Below, one piece after another: positions 29,902 to 44,900 of a stretch of 64,000 bases of DNA (positions are counted from its first letter, which is position 1; each line of letters begins with the position of its first letter). The translations under genes were made by a program, and so were the position numbers. The DNA comes from Galeopsis tetrahit (Eukaryota > Streptophyta > Magnoliopsida > Lamiales > Lamiaceae). The DNA lies in contig OY776122.1 in the NCBI GenBank assembly GCA_963675135.1, positions 18,850,881-18,914,880 on the forward strand, read 5' to 3'. The notes under the pieces were generated by a model, which was given only the letters and a program-made list of their open reading frames with translations, was not told where the DNA came from and ran no database searches.

Positions 29902-32900
29902 ATTTCCCACTGAATTGGCCAAAAAATCAATCGTGTCGAGAAAGTTTTTGAATTTGAGGCCTCGGGTGCGGAGTTTTTGACGTCGTCGCCCATTGCCAAA
30001 CTTGCGCGCATGGTTGTGTGCCGTTTTTACAAAGTTTTCAGATTGCCTCGAAGGTTTGCATCCCTCACTAAATTGGTCATAGAATCAATTGTGTCGAGAC
30101 GGTTTTTGAATTTGAGGCCTCGGATGTGGAGTTTTTGACGTCGTCGCCAATAGTTAAATTGCGCGCATGCTTGTGAGCCGTTTTTACAAAGTTTTCAGAT
30201 TACCTCCCAGGTTTGCATTTCCCACTGAATTGGCCATAGAATAAATTGTGTCGAGAAAGTTTTTGAATTTGAGGCCTCGGGTGCGGAGTTTTTGACGTCG
30301 TCGCCCATAGCCAAACTTGCGCGCATGGTTGTGTGCCGTTTTTACAAAGTTTTCAGATTGCCTCGAAGGTTTGCATCCCTCACTGAATTGGTCATAGAAT
30401 CAATTGTGTCGAGACGGTTTTTGAATTTGAGGCCTCGCGTGCGGAGTTTTTGACGTCGTCGCCAATAGCCAAATTGCGCGCATGCTTGTGCGCCGTTTTT
30501 ACAAAGTTTTCAGATTGCCTCTCGGGTTTGCATCTCCCACTGAATTGGCCATAGAATCAATTGTGTCGAGAAAGTTTTTGAATTTTAGGCCTCGGGTGCG
30601 AAATTTTTGATGTCGTCTCATAGCCAAACTTGCGCGCATGGATGTTTGCCGTTTTTACAAAGTTTTCAGATTGCCTCGAAGGTTTGCATCCCTCACTGAA
30701 TTGGTTATAGAATTAATTGTGTCGAGACGGTTTTTGAATTTGAGGCCTCGGGTGCGGAGTTTTTGACGTCGTCGCCCATAGCCAAACTTGCGCGCATTGT
30801 TGTGTACAGTTTTTACAAAGTTTTCAGATTGTCTTTCGGGTTTGCATCCCTCACTGAATTGGCCATAGAATCAATTGTGTCGAGACGGTTTTTGAATTTG
30901 AGGCCTCGGGTGCGGAGTTTTTCACGTCAACGCCCATAGCCAAACTTGCGTGCATGGTTGTGTGCCGTTTTTACAAAGTTTTCAGATTGCCTCGAAGGTT
31001 TGCATCCCTCACTGAATTGGACATAGAATCAATTGTGTCGATACGGTTTTTGAATTTGAGGCTTCGGGTGCAGAGTTTTTTACGTCGTCGCCCATAGACA
31101 AATTGCGCGCATGCTTGTGCGCCGTTTTTACAAAGTTTTCAGATTGCCTCCTGGGTTTGCATTTCCCACTGAATTGACCATAGAATCAATTGTGTCGAGA
31201 AAGTTTTTGAATTTGAGGCCTCGGGTGTGAAGTTTATGACGTCGTCGCCCATAGCCAAACTTGCGCGCATGGATGTTTGCCGTTTTTACAAAGTTTTCAG
31301 ATTGCCTCCTAGGTTTGCATCCATCACTGAATTGGCCTTAGAATCAATTGTGTCGAGACGGTTTTGAATTTGAGGCTCGGGTGCAGAGTTTTTGACGTTG
31401 TCGCCCATAGCCAAATTGCGCGAATGCTTGTGCGCCGTTTTTACAAATTTTCAGATTGCCTCCTGGGTTTGCATTTCTCACTGAATTGGCCATAGAATAA
31501 ATTGTGTCGAGAAAGTTTTTGAATTTGAGGCCTCGGGTGCGAAGTTTTTGACGTCGTCGCCCATAGCCAAATTGCGCGAATGGATGTTTGCCGTTTTTAC
31601 AAAGTTTTCAGATTGCCTCTTAGGTTTGCATCCCTCACTGAATTGGCCTTAGAATCAATTGTGTCGAGACGGTTTTTGAATTTGAGGCCTCGGGTGCAGA
31701 GTTTTTGACGTCGTCCCCCATAGCCAAACTTGCGCGCATGGTTGTGTGCCGTTTTTACAAAGTTTTTAGATTGCCTCGAAGGTTTGAATCTCTCACTGAA
31801 TTGGCCATAGAATCAATTGTGTCGAGAAAGTTTTTGAATTTGAGGCCTCGGGTGCGAAGTTTTTGACGTCGTCGCCTATAGCCAAACTTGCGCGCATGGA
31901 TGTGTGCCGTTTTTACAAAGTTTTCAGATTGCCTCCTAGGTTTGCATCCCTCACTGAATTGGCCTTAGAATCAATTGTGTCGAGACGGTTTTTGAATTTG
32001 AGGTCTCGGGTGCAGAGTTTTTGACGTCGTCGCCCATAGCCAAATTGCGCGCATGCTTGTGCGCCGTTTTTACAAAGTTTTCAGATTGCCTCCCAGGTTT
32101 GCATTTCCCACTGAATTGGCCATAGAATAAATTGTGTCGAGAAAGTTTTTGAATTTGAGTCCTCGGGTGCGAAGTTTTTGACGTCGTCGCCTATAGCCAA
32201 ACTTGCGCGCATGGATGTTTGCCGTTTTTACAAAGTTTTCAGATTGCCTCCTAGGTTTGCATCCCTCACTGAATTGGCCTTAGAATCAATTGTGTCGAGA
32301 CGGTTTTTGAATATGAGGCCTCGGGTGCAGAGTTTTTGACGTCGTCGCCCATAGCCAAATTGCGCGCATGCTTGTGCACCGTTTTTACAAAGTTTTCAGA
32401 TTGCCTCCTGGGTTTGCATTTCCCACTGAATTGGCCATAGAATCAATTGTGTCGAGAAAGTTTTTGAATTTGAGGTCTCGGGTGCGAAGTTGTTGACGTC
32501 GTCGCCTATAGCCAAACTTGCGCGCATGGATGTTTGCCGTTTTTACAAAGTTTTCAGATTGCCTCCTAGATTTGCATCCCTCACTGAATTGGCCTTAGAA
32601 TCAATTTTATCGAGACGGTTTTTGAATTTGAGGTCTCGGGTGTAGAGTTTTTGACGTCGTCGCCCATAGCCAAATTGCGCGCATGCTTGTGTGCCGTTTT
32701 TACAAAGTTTTCAGATTGCCTCTCGGGTTTGCATTTCCTACTGAATTGGCCATAGAATCAATTGTGTCGAGAAAGTTTTTGAATTTGAGGCCTCGGGTGC
32801 AAAGTTTTTGACGTCGTCGCCCATAGCCAAACTTGCGCGCATGGATGTTTGCCGTTTTTACAAAGTTTTCAGAATGCCTCCTAGGTTTGCACCCCTCACT

Positions 32901-35900
32901 GAATTGGCCTTAGAATCAATTGTGTCGAGACGGTTTTTGAATTTGAGGTCTCGGGTGCAGAGTTTTTGACGTCGTCGCCCCTAGCCAAATTGCGCGCATG
33001 CTTGTGCGCCGTTTTTACAAAGTTTTCAGATTGCCTCCTGGGTTTGCATTTCCCACTGAATTGGCCATAGAATCAATTGTGTCGAGAAAGTTTTTGAATT
33101 TGAGGGCTCGGGTGCGAAGTATTTGATGTCGTCGCCCATAGCCAAACTTGCGCGCATGGATGTTTGCCGTTTTTACAAAGTTTTCAGATTGCCTCCTAGG
33201 TTTGCATCCATCACTGAATTGGCCTTAGAATCAATTGTGTCGAGACGGTTTTTGAATTTGAGGCCTCGGGTGCAGAGTTTTTGACGTCGTCGCCCATAGC
33301 CAAATTGCGCGCATGCTTGTGCGCCGTTTTTACAAAGTTTTCAGATTGCCTCCTGGGTTTGCATTTCCCACTGAATTGGCCATAGAATCAATTGTGTCGA
33401 GAAAGTTTTTGAATTTGAGGCCTCGGGTGCGAAGTTTTTGACGTCGTCGCCTATAGCCAAACTTGCGCGCATGGATGTTTGCCGTTTTTACAAAGTTTTC
33501 AGATTGCCTCCTAGGTTTGCATCCCTCACTGAATTGGCCTTAGAATCAATTGTGTCGAGACGGTTTTTGAATTTGAGGTCTCGGGTGCAGAGTTTTTTGA
33601 CGTCGTCGCCCATAGCCAAATTGCGCGCATGCTTGTGTGCCGTTTTTACAAAGTTTTCAGATTGCCTCTCGGGTTTGCATTCCCCACTGAATTGGCCATA
33701 GAATCAATTGTGTCGAGAAAGTTTTTGAATTTGAGGCCTCGGGTGCGAAGTTTTTGACGTCGTCGCCCATAGCCAAAGTTGCGCGCATTGATGTTTGCCG
33801 TTTTTACAAAGTTTTCAGATTGCCTCCGAGGTTTGCATCCCTCACTGAATTGGCCTTAGAATCAATTGTGTCGAGACGGTTTTTGAATTTGAGGCCTCGG
33901 GTGCAGAGTTTTTTACGTCGTCGCCCATAGCCAAATTGCGCGCACGCTTATGCGCCGTTTTTACAAAGTTTTCAGATTGCCTCCCGGGTTTGAATTTCCC
34001 ACTAAATTGGCCATAGAATCAATTGTGTCGAGAAAGTTTTTGAATTTGAGGCCTCGAGTGCGAAGTTTTTGACGTCGTCGCCCATAGCCAAACTTGCGCG
34101 CATTGATGTTTGCCGTTTTTACAAAGTTTTCAGATTGCCTTCTAGGTTTGCATCCCTCACTGAATTGGCATTAGAATCAATTGTGTCGAGACGGTTTTTG
34201 AATTTGAGGCCTCGGGTGCAGAGTTTTTGACGTCGTCGCCCATAGCCAAATTGCGCGCATGCTTGTGAGCCGTTTTTACAAAGTTTTCAGATTGCCTCCC
34301 AGGTTTGCATTTCCCACAGAATTGGCCATAGAATAAATTGTGTCGAGAAAGTTTTTGAATTTGAGGCCTCGGGTGCGGAGTTTTTGACGTCGTCGCCCAT
34401 AGCCAAACTTGCGCGCATGGTTGTGTGCCGTTTTTACACAGTTTTCAGATTGCCTCGAAGGTTTGCATCCCTCAATGAATTGGTAATAGAATCAATTGTG
34501 TCGAGGCGGTTTTTGAATTTGAGGCCTCGGGTTCGGAGTTTTGGACGTCGTCGCCCATAGCCAAATTGCGCGCATGCTTGTGAGCCGTTTTTACAAAGTT
34601 TTCAGATTGCCTTTCAGGTATGCATTTCCCACTGAATTGGCCATAAAATAAATTGTGTCGAGAAAGTTTTTGAATTTGAGGCCTCGTGTGCGGAGTTTTT
34701 GACGTCGTCGCCCATAGCCAAACTTGCGCGCATGGTTGTGTGCCGTTTTTACAAAGTTTTCAGATTGCCTCGAAGGTTTGCATCCCTCACTGAATTGGAC
34801 ATAGAATCAATTGTGTTGAGACGGTTTTTGAATTTGAGGTCTCGGGTGCGGAGTTTTTGACGTCGTCGGCCATAGCCAAATTGCGCGCATGCTTGTGCGC
34901 CGTTTTTACAAAGTTTTCAGATTGCCTCCTGGGTTTGCATTTCCCACTGAATTGGCCATAGAATCAATTGTGTCGAGAAAGTTTTTGAATTTGAGGCCTC
35001 GGGTGCGAAGTTTTTGACGTCGTCGCCTATAGCCAAACTTGCGCGCATGGATGTTTGCCGTTTTTACAAAGTTTTCAGATTGCCTCCTAGGTTTGCATCC
35101 CTCACTGAATTGGCCTTAGAATCAATTGTGTCGAGACGGTTTTTGAATTTGAGGTCTCGGGTGCAGAGTTTTTGACGTCGTCGCCCATAGCCAAATTGCG
35201 CGCATGCTTGTGCGCCGTTTTTACAAAGTTTTCAGATTGCCTCCTGGGTTTGCATCTCCCACTGAATTGGCCATAGAATCAATTGTGTCGAGCAAGTGTT
35301 TGAATTTGAGGCCTCGGGTGCGAAGTTTTTGACGTCGTCGCCTATAGCCAAACTTGCGCGCATGGATGTTTGCCGTTTTTACAAAGTTTTCAGATTGCCT
35401 CCTAGGTTTGCATCCCTCACTGAATTGGCCTTAGAATCGATTGTGTCGAGACGGTTTTTGAATTTGAGGTCTCGGGTGCAGAGTTTTTGACGTCGTCGCC
35501 CATAGCCAAATTGCGCGCATGCTTGTGCGCCGTTTTTACAAAGTTTTCAGATTGCGTCCTGGGTTTGCATTTCCCACTGAATTGGCCATAAAATCAATTG
35601 TGTCGAGAAAGTTTTTGAATTTGAGGCCTCGGGTGCGAAGTTTTTGACGTCGTCGCCTATAGCCAAACTTGCGCGAATGGATGTTTGCCATTTTTACAAA
35701 GTTTTCAGATTGCCTCCTAGGTTTGCATCTCTCCCTGAATTGGCCTTAGAATCAATTGTGTCGAGACGGTTTTTGAATTTGAGGCCTCGGGTGCGGAGTT
35801 TTTGACGTCGTCCCCCATAGCCAAACTTGCGCACATGGTTGTGTGCCGTTTTTACAAAGTTTTTAGATTGTCTCGAAGGTTTGCATCCCTCACTGAATTG

Positions 35901-38900
35901 GACATAGAATCAATTGTGTCGAGACGGTTTTTGAATTTGAGGCCTCGGGTGCAGAGTTTTTGACGTCGTCGCCCATAGCCAAATTGCGCGCATGCTTGTG
36001 AGCCGTTTTTACAAAGTTTTCAGATTGCCTCCCAGGTTTGTATTTCCCACTGAATTGGCCATAGAATAAATTATGTCGAGAAAGTTTTTGAATTTGAGGC
36101 CTCGGGTGCGGAGTTTTTGACGTCGTCGCTCATAGCCAAACTTGCGCGCATGGTTGTGTGCCGTTTTTACAAAGTTTTCAGATTGCCTCGAAGGTTTGCA
36201 TCCCTCACTGAATTGGTCATAGAATCAATTGTGTCGAGACGGTTTTTGAATTTGAGGCCTCGGGTGCAGAGTTTTTGACGTCGTCGCCCATAGACGAATT
36301 GCGCGCATGCTTGTGCGCCGTTTTTACAAAGTTTTCAGATTGCCTCCTGGGTTTGCATTTCCCACTGAATTGGCCATAGAATCAATTGTGTCGAGAAAGT
36401 TTTTGAATTTGAGGCCTCGGGTGCGAAGTTGTTGACGTCGTCGCCTATAGCCAAACTTGCGCGCATGGATGTTTGCCGTTTTTACAAAGTTTTCAGATTG
36501 CCTCCTAGGTTTGCATCCCTCACTGAATTGGCATTAGAATCAATTGTGTCGAGACGGTTTTTGAATTTGAGGCCTCGGGTGCAGAGTTTTTGACGTCGTC
36601 GCCCATAGCCAAATTGCGCGCATGCTTGTGAGCCGTTTTTACAAAGTTTTCAGATTGCCTCCCAGGTTTGCATTTCCCACTGAATTGGCCATAGAATAAA
36701 TTGTGTCGAGAAAGTTTTTGAATTTGAGGCCTCGGGTGCGAAGTTTTTGACGTCGTCGCCTATAGCCAAACTTGCGCGCATAGATGTTTGCCGTTTTTAC
36801 AAAGTTTTCAGATTGCCTCCTAGGTTTGCATCCCTCACTGAATTGGCCTTAGAATCAATTGTGTCGAGACGGTTTTTGAATTTGAGGCCTTGGGTGCAGA
36901 GTTTTTGACGTCGTCGCCCATAGCCAAATTGCGCGCATGCTTGTGCGCCGTTTTTACAAAGTTTTCAGATTGCCTCCTGGGTTTGCATCTCCCACTGAAT
37001 TGGCCATAGAATCAATTGTGTCGAGCAAGTGTTTGAATTTGAGGCCTCGGGTGCGAAGTTTTTGACGTCGTCGCCTATAGCCAAACTTGCGCGCATGGAT
37101 GTTTGCCGTTTTTACAAAGTTTTCAGATTGCCTCCTAGGTTTGCATCCCTCACTAAATTGGCCTTAGAATCAATTGTGTCGAGACGGTTTTTGAATTTGA
37201 GGTCTCGGGTGCAGAGTTTTTGACGTCGTCGCCCATAGCCAAATTGCGCGCATGCTTGTGTGCCGTTTTTACAAAGTTTTCAGATTGCCTCTCGGGTTTG
37301 TATTCCCCACTGAATTGGCCATAGAATCAATTGTGTTGAGAAAGTTTTTGAATTTGAGGCCTCGGGTGCGAAGTTTTTGACGTCGTTGCCCATAGCCAAA
37401 GTTGCGCGCATGGATGTTTGCCGTTTTTACAAAGTTTTCAGATTGCCTCCTAGGTTTGCATCCCTCACTGAATTGTCCTTAGAATCAATTGTGTCGAGAC
37501 GGTTTTTGAATTTGAGGCCTCGGGTGCAGAGTTTTTGACGTCGTCGCCCATAGCCAAATTGCGCGCATGCTTGTGCGCCGTTTTTACAAAGTTTTCAGAT
37601 TGCCTCCTGGGTTTGCATTTCCCACTGAATTGGCCATAGAATCAATTGTGTCGAGAAAGTCTTTGAATTTGAGGCCTCGGGTGCAAAGTTTTTGACGTCG
37701 TCGCCTATAGCCAAACTTGCGCGCATGGATGTTTGCCGTTTTTACAAAGTTTTCAGATTGTCTCGAAGGTTTGCACCCCTCACTGAATTGGACATAGAAT
37801 CAATTGTGTCGAGACGGTTTTTGAATTTGAGGCCTCGGGTGCAGAGTTTTTGACGTCGTCGCCCATAGACAAATTGCGCGCATGCTTGTGCACCGTTTTT
37901 ACAAAGTTTTCAGATTGCCTCCTGGGTTTGCATTTCCCACTGAATTGGCCATAGAATCAATTGTGTCGAGAAAGTTTTTGAATTTGAGGCCTCGGGTGCG
38001 AAGTTGTTGACGTCGTCGCCTATAGCCAAACTTGCGCGCATGGATGTTTGCCGTTTTTACAAAGTTTTCAGATTGCCTCCTAGGTTTGCATCCGTCACTG
38101 AATTGGCATTAGAATCAATTGTGTCGAGACGGTTTTTGAATTTGAGGCCTCGGGTGCAGAGTTTTTGACGTCGTCGCCCATAGCCAAATTGCGCGCATGC
38201 TTGTGAGCCGTTGTTACAAAGTTTTCAGATTGCCTCCCAGGTTTGCATTTCCCACTGAATTGGCCATAGAATAAATTGTGTCGAGAAAGTTTTTGAATTT
38301 GAGGCCTCGGGTGCGAAGTTTTTGACGTCGTCGCCTATAGCCAAACTTGCGCGCATGGATGTTTGCCGTTTTTACAAAGTTTTCAGATTGCCTCCTAGGT
38401 TTGCATCCCTCACTGAATTGGCCTTAGAATCAATTGTGTTGAGACGGTTTTTGAATTTGAGGTCTCGGGTGCAGAGTTTTTGACGTCGTCGCCCATAGCC
38501 AAATTGCGCGCATGCTTGTGCGCCGTTTTTACAAAGTTTTCAAATTGCGTCCTGGGTTTGCATTTCCCACTGAATTGGCCATAAAATCAATTGTGTCGAG
38601 AAAGTTTTTGAATTTGAGGCCTCGGGTGCGAAGTTTTTGACGTCGTCGCCTATAGCCAAACTTGCGCGAATGGATGTTTGCCATTTTTACAAAGTTTTCA
38701 GATTGCCTCCTAGGTTTGCATCTCTCACTGAATTGGCCTTAGAATCAATTGTGTCGAGACGGTTTTTGAATTTGAGGCCTCGGGTGCGGAGTTTTTGACG
38801 TCGTCCCCCATAGCCAAACTTGCGCGCATGGTTGTGTGCCGTTTTTACAAAGTTTTTAGATTGCCTCGAAGGTTTGCATCCCTCACTGAATTGGCCATAG

Positions 38901-41900
38901 AATCAATTGTGTCGAGACGGTTTTTGAATTTGAGGCCTCGGGTGCAGAGTTTTTGACGTCGTCGCCCATAGCCAAATTGCGCGCATGCTTGTGAGCCGTT
39001 TTTACAAAGTTTTCAGATTGCCTCCCAGGTTTGTATTTCCCACTGAATTGGCCATAGAATAAATTATGTCGAGAAAGTTTTTGAATTTGAGGCCTCGGTT
39101 GCGGAGTTTTTGACGTCGTCGCTCATAGCCAAACTTGCGCGCATGCTTGTGCGCCGTTTTTACAAAGTTTTCAGATTGCCTCCTGGGTTTGCATTTCCCA
39201 CTGAATTGGCCATAAAATCAATTGTGTCGAGAAAGTTTTTGAATTTGAGGCCTCGGGTGCGAAGTTGTTGACGTCGTCGCCTATAGCCAAACTTGCGCGC
39301 ATGGATGTTTGCCGTTTTTACAAAGTTTTCAGATTGCCTCCTAGGTTTGCATCCCTCACTGAATTGGCCTTAGAATCAATTGTGTCGAGACGGTTTTTGA
39401 ATTTGAGGTCTCGGGTGCAGAGTTTTTGACGTCGTCGCCCATAGCCAAATTGCGCGCATGCTTGTGTGCCGTTTTTACAAAGTTTTCAGATTGCCTCTCG
39501 GGTTTGCATTCCCCACTGAATTGGCCATAGAATCAATTGTGTCGAGAAAGTTTTTGAATTTGAGGCCTCGGGTGCGAAGTTTTTGACGTCGTCGCCCATA
39601 GCCAAAGTTGCGCGCATGGATGTTTGCCGTTTTTACAAAGTTTTCAGATTGCCTCCGAGGTTTGCATCCCTCACTGAATTGGCCATAGAATCAATTGTGT
39701 CGAGACGGTTTTTGAATTTGAGGCCTCGGGTGTAGAGTTTTTGACGTCGTCGCCCATAGCCAAATTGCGCGCATGCTTGTGCGCCGTTTTTACAAAGTTT
39801 TCAGATTGCCTCCTGGGTTTGCATCTCCCACTGAATTGGCCATAGAATCAATTGTGTCGAGCAAGTGTTTGAATTTGAGGCCTCGGGTGCGAAGTTTTTG
39901 ACGTCGTCGCCTATAGCCAATCTTGCGCGCATGGATGTTTGCCGTTTTTACAAAGTTTTCAGATTGCCTCCTAGGTTTGCATCCCTCACTGAATTGGCCT
40001 TAGAATCAATTGTGTCGAGACGGTTTTTGAATTTGAGGTCTCGGGTGCAGAGTTTTTGACGTCGTCGCCCATAGCCAAATTGCGCGCATGCTTGTGTGCC
40101 GTTTTTACAAAGTTTTCAGATTGCCTCTCGGGTTTGTACTCCCCACTGAATTGGCCATAGAATCAATTGTGTTGAGAAAGTTTTTGAATTTGAGGCCTCG
40201 GGTGCGAAGTTTTTGACGTCGTCGCCCATAGCCAAAGTTGCGCGCATGGATGTTTGCCGTTTTTACAAAGTTTTCAGATTGCCTCCTAGGTTTGCATCCC
40301 TCACTGAATTGTCCTTAGAATCAATTGTGTCGAGACGGTTTTTGAATTTGAGGCCTCGGGTGCAGAGTTTTTGACGTCGTCGCCCATAGCCAAATTGCGC
40401 GCACGCTTATGCGCCGTTTTTACAAAGTTTTCAGATTGCCTCCCGGGTTTGAATTTCCCACTAAATTGGCCATAGAATCAGTTTTGTCGAGAAAGTTTTT
40501 GAATTTGAGGCCTCAGGTGCGAAGTTTTTGACGTCGTCGCCCATAGCCAAACTTGCGCGCATGGATGTTTGTCGTTTTAAAAAGGTTTTCAGATTGCCTC
40601 ATAGGTTTGCATCCCACACTGAATTGGCCTTAGAATCAATTGTGTCAAGACGGTTTTTGAATTTGAGGCCTCGGGTGCAGAGTTTTTGACGTCGTCGCCC
40701 ATAGTCAAATTGCGCGCATGCTTGTGCGCCGTTTTTACAAAGTTTGCAGATTGCCTCCCGGGTTTGCATTTCCAACTGAATTGGCCATAGAATCAATTGT
40801 GTCGAGAAAGTTTTTGAATTTGAGGCCTCGGGTGCGAAGTTTTTGACGTCGTCGCCTATAGCCAAACTTGCGCGCATGGATGTTTGCCGTTTTTACAAAG
40901 TTTTCAGATTGCCTCCTAGGTTTGCATCCCTCACTGAATTGGCATTGGAATCAATTGTGTCGAGACGGTTTTTGAATTTGAGGCATCGGGTGCAGAGTTT
41001 TTGACGTCGTCGCCCATAGCCAAATTGCGCGCATGCTTGTGAGCCGTTTTTACAAAGTTTTCAGATTGCCTCCCAGGTTTGCATTTCCCACTGAATTGGC
41101 CATATAATAAATTGTGTCGAGAAAGTTTTTGAATTTGAGGCCTCGGGTGCGAAGTTTTTGACGTCGTCGCCTATAGCCAAACTTGCGCGCATGGATGTTT
41201 GCCGTTTTTACAAAGTTTTCAGATTGCCTCCTAGGTTTGCATCCCTCACTGAATTGGCCTTAGAATCAATTGTGTCGAGACGATTTTTGAATTTGAGGCC
41301 TCGGGTGCGGAGTTTTTGACGTCGTCCCCCATAGCCAAATTGCGCGCATGCTTGTGCGCCGTTTTTACAAAGTTTTCAGATTGCGTCCTGGGTTTGCATT
41401 TCCCACTGAATTGGCCATAGAATCAATTGTGTCGAGAAAGTTTTTCAATTTGAGGCCTCGGGTGCGATGTTTTTGACGTCGTCGCCTATAGCCAAACTTG
41501 CGCGCATGGATGTTTGCCGTTTTTACAAAGTTTTCAGATTGCCTCCTAGGTTTGCATCTCTCACTGAATTGGCCTTAGAATCAATTGTGTCGAGACGGTT
41601 TTTGAATTTGAGGCCTCGGGTGCGGAGTTTTTGACGTCGTCCCCCATAGCCAAACTTGCGCGCATGGTTGTGTGCCGTTTTTACAAAGTTTTTATATTGC
41701 CTCGAAGGTTTGCATCCCTCACTGAATTGGACATAGAATCAATTGTGTCGAGACTGTTTTTGAATTTGAGGCCTCGGGTGCAGAGTTTTTGACGTCGTCG
41801 CCCATAGCCAAATTGCGCGCATGCTTGTGAGCCGTTTTTACAAAGTTTTCAGATTGCCTCCTAGGTTTGTATTTCCCACTGAATTGGGCATAAAATAAAT

Positions 41901-44900
41901 TGTGTCGAGAAAGTTTTTGAATTTGAGGCCTCGGGTGCGGAGTTTTTGACGTCGTCGCTCATAGCCAAACTTGCGCGCATGGTTGTGTGCCGTTTTTACA
42001 AAGTTTTCAGATTGCCTCGAAGGTTTGCATCCCTCACTGAATTGGTCATAGAATCAATTGTGTCGAGACGGTTTTTGAATATGAGGCCTAGGGTGCGGAG
42101 TTTTTGACGTCGTCACCCATAGCCAAACTTGCGTGCATGGTTGTGTGCCGTTTTTACAAAGTTTTCAGATTGCCTCGAAGGTTTGCATCCCTCACTGAAT
42201 TGGACATAGAATCAATTGTGTCGAGACGGTTTTTGAATTTGAGGCCTCGGGTGCAGAGTTTTTGACGTCGTCGCCCATAGACAAATTGCGCGCATAATTG
42301 TGCGCCGTTTTTACAAAGTTTTCAGATTGCCTCCTGGGTTTGCATTTCCCACTGAGTTGGCCATAGAATCAATTGTGTCGAGAAAGTTTTTGAATTTGAG
42401 GCCTCGGGTGCGAAGTTGTTGACGTCGTCGCCTATAGCCAAACTTGCGCGCATGGATGTTTGCCATTTTTACAAAGTTTTCAGATTGCCTCCTAGGTTTG
42501 CATCCCTCACTGAATTGGCATTAGAATCAATTGTGTCGAGACGGTTTTTGAATTTGAGGCCTCGGGTGCAGAGTTTTTGACGTCGTCGCCCATAGCCAAA
42601 TTGCGCGCATGCTTGTGAGCCGTTTTTACAAAGTTTTCAGATTGCCTCCCAGGTTTGCATTTCCCACTGAATTGGCCATAGAATAAATTGTGTCGAGAAA
42701 GTTTTTGAATTTGAGGCCTCGGGTGCGAAGTTTTTGACGTTGTCGCCTATAGCCAAACTTGCGCGCATGGATGTTTGCCGTTTTTACAAAGTTTTCAGAT
42801 TGCCTCCTAGGTTTGCATCCCTCACTGAATTGGCCTTAGAATCAATTGTGTCGAGACGGTTTTTGAATTTGAGGCCTCGGGTGTAGAGTTTTTGACGTCG
42901 TCGCCCATAGCCAAATTGCGCGCATGCTTGTGCGCCGTTTTTACAAAGTTTTCAGATTGCCTCCTGGGTTTGCATCTCCCACTGAATTGGCCATAGAATC
43001 AATTGTGTCGAGCAAGTGTTTGAAGTTGAGGCCTCGGGTGCGAAGTTTTTGACGTCGTCGCCTATAGCCAAACTTGCGCGCATGAATGTTTGCCGTTTTT
43101 ACAAAGTTTTCAGATTGCCTCCTAGGTTTGCATCCCTCACTGAATTGGCCTTAGAATCAATTGTGTCGAGACGGTTTTTGAATTTGAGGTCTCGGGTGCA
43201 GAGTTTTTGACGTCGTCGCCCATAGCCAAATTGCGCGCATGCTTGTGTGCCGTTTTTACAAAGTTTTCAGATTGCCTCTCGGGTTTGTATTCCCCACTGA
43301 ATTGGCCATAGAATCAATTGTGTTGAGAAAGTTTTTGAATTTGAGGCCTCGGGTGCGAAGTTTTTGACGTCGTCGCCCATAGCCAAAGTTGCGCGCATGG
43401 ATGTTTGCCGTTTTTACAAAGTTTTCAGATTGCCTCCTAGGTTTGCATCCCTCACTGAATTGTCCTTAGAATCAATTGTGTCGAGACGGTTTTTGAATTT
43501 GAGGCCTCGGGTGCAGAGTTTTTGACGTCGTCGCCCATAGCCAAATTGCGCGCACGCTTATGCGCCGTTTTTACAAAGTTTTCAGATTGCCTCCCGGGTT
43601 TGCATTTCCAACTGAATTGGCCATAGAATCAGTTGTGTCGAGAAAGTTTTTGAATTTGAGGCCTCAGGTGCGAAGTTTTTGACGTCGTCGCCCATAGCCA
43701 AACTTGCGCGCATGGATGTTTGTCGTTTTAAAAAGGTTTTCAGATTGCCTCCTAGGTTTGCATCCCACACTGAATTGGCCTTAGAATCAATTGTGTGAAG
43801 ACGGTTTTTGAATTTGAGGCCTCGGGTGCAGAGTTTTTGACGTCGTCGCCCATAGTCAAATTGCGCGCATGCTTGTGCGCCGTTTTTACAAAGTTTTCAG
43901 ATTGCCTCCCGGGTTTGCATTTCCAACTGAATTGGCCATAGAATCAATTGTGTCGAGAAAGTTTTTGAATTTGAGGCCTCGGGTGCGAAGTTTTTGACGT
44001 CGTCGCCTATAGCCAAACTTGCGCGCATGGATGTTTGCCGTTTTTACAAAGTTTTCAGATTGCCTCCTAGGTTTGCATCCCTCACTGAATTGGCATTGGA
44101 ATCAATTGTGTCGAGACGGTTTTTGAATTTGAGGCCTCGGGTGCAGAGTTTTTGACGTCGTCGCCCATAGCCAAATTGCGCGCATGCTTGTGAGCCGTTT
44201 TTACAAAGTTTTCAGATTGCCTCCCAGGTTTGCATTTCCCACTGAATTGGCCATAGAATAAATTGTGTCGAGAAAGTTTTTGAATTTGAGGCCTCGGGTG
44301 CGAAGTTTTTGACGTCGTCGCCTATAGCCAAACTTGCGCGCATGGATGTTTGCCGTTTTTACAAAGTTTTCAGATTGCCTCCTAGGTTTGCATCCCTCAC
44401 TGAATTGGCCTTAGAATCAATTGTGTCGAGACGGTTTTTGAATTTAAGGCCTCGGGTGCAGAGTTTTTGACGTCGTCGCCCATAGCCAAATTGCGCGCAT
44501 GCTTGTGCGCTGTTTTTACAAAGTTTTCAGATTGCGTCCTGGGTTTGCATCCCTCACTGAATTGGCCTTAGAATCAATTGTGTCGAGACGGTTTTTGAAT
44601 TTGAGGCCTCGGGTGCAGAATTTTTGACGTCGTCGCCCATAGCCAAATTGCGCGCATGCTTGTGCGCCGTTTTTACAAAGTTTTCAGATTGCGTCCTGGG
44701 TTTGCATTTCCCACTGAATTGGCCATAGAATCAATTGTGTCGAGAAAGTTTTTGAATTTGAGGCCTCGGGTGCGAAGTTTTTGACGTCGTCGCCTATAGC
44801 CAAACTTGCGCGCATGGATGTTTGACGTTTTTACAAAGTTTTCAGATTGCCTCCTAGGTTTGCATCTCTCACTGAATTGGCCTTAGAATCAATTGTGTCG

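Noticed and set aside
33438..33701. Recurring 60-95-codon open frames in the satellite (for example M-F-E-F-E-A-S-G-A-K-F and M-T-S-S-P-I-A-K-L-A)
   Set aside because: They recur with the monomer period on both strands, have no start context or known domain, and vary in step with the satellite. They are by-products of stop-poor tandem repeats.
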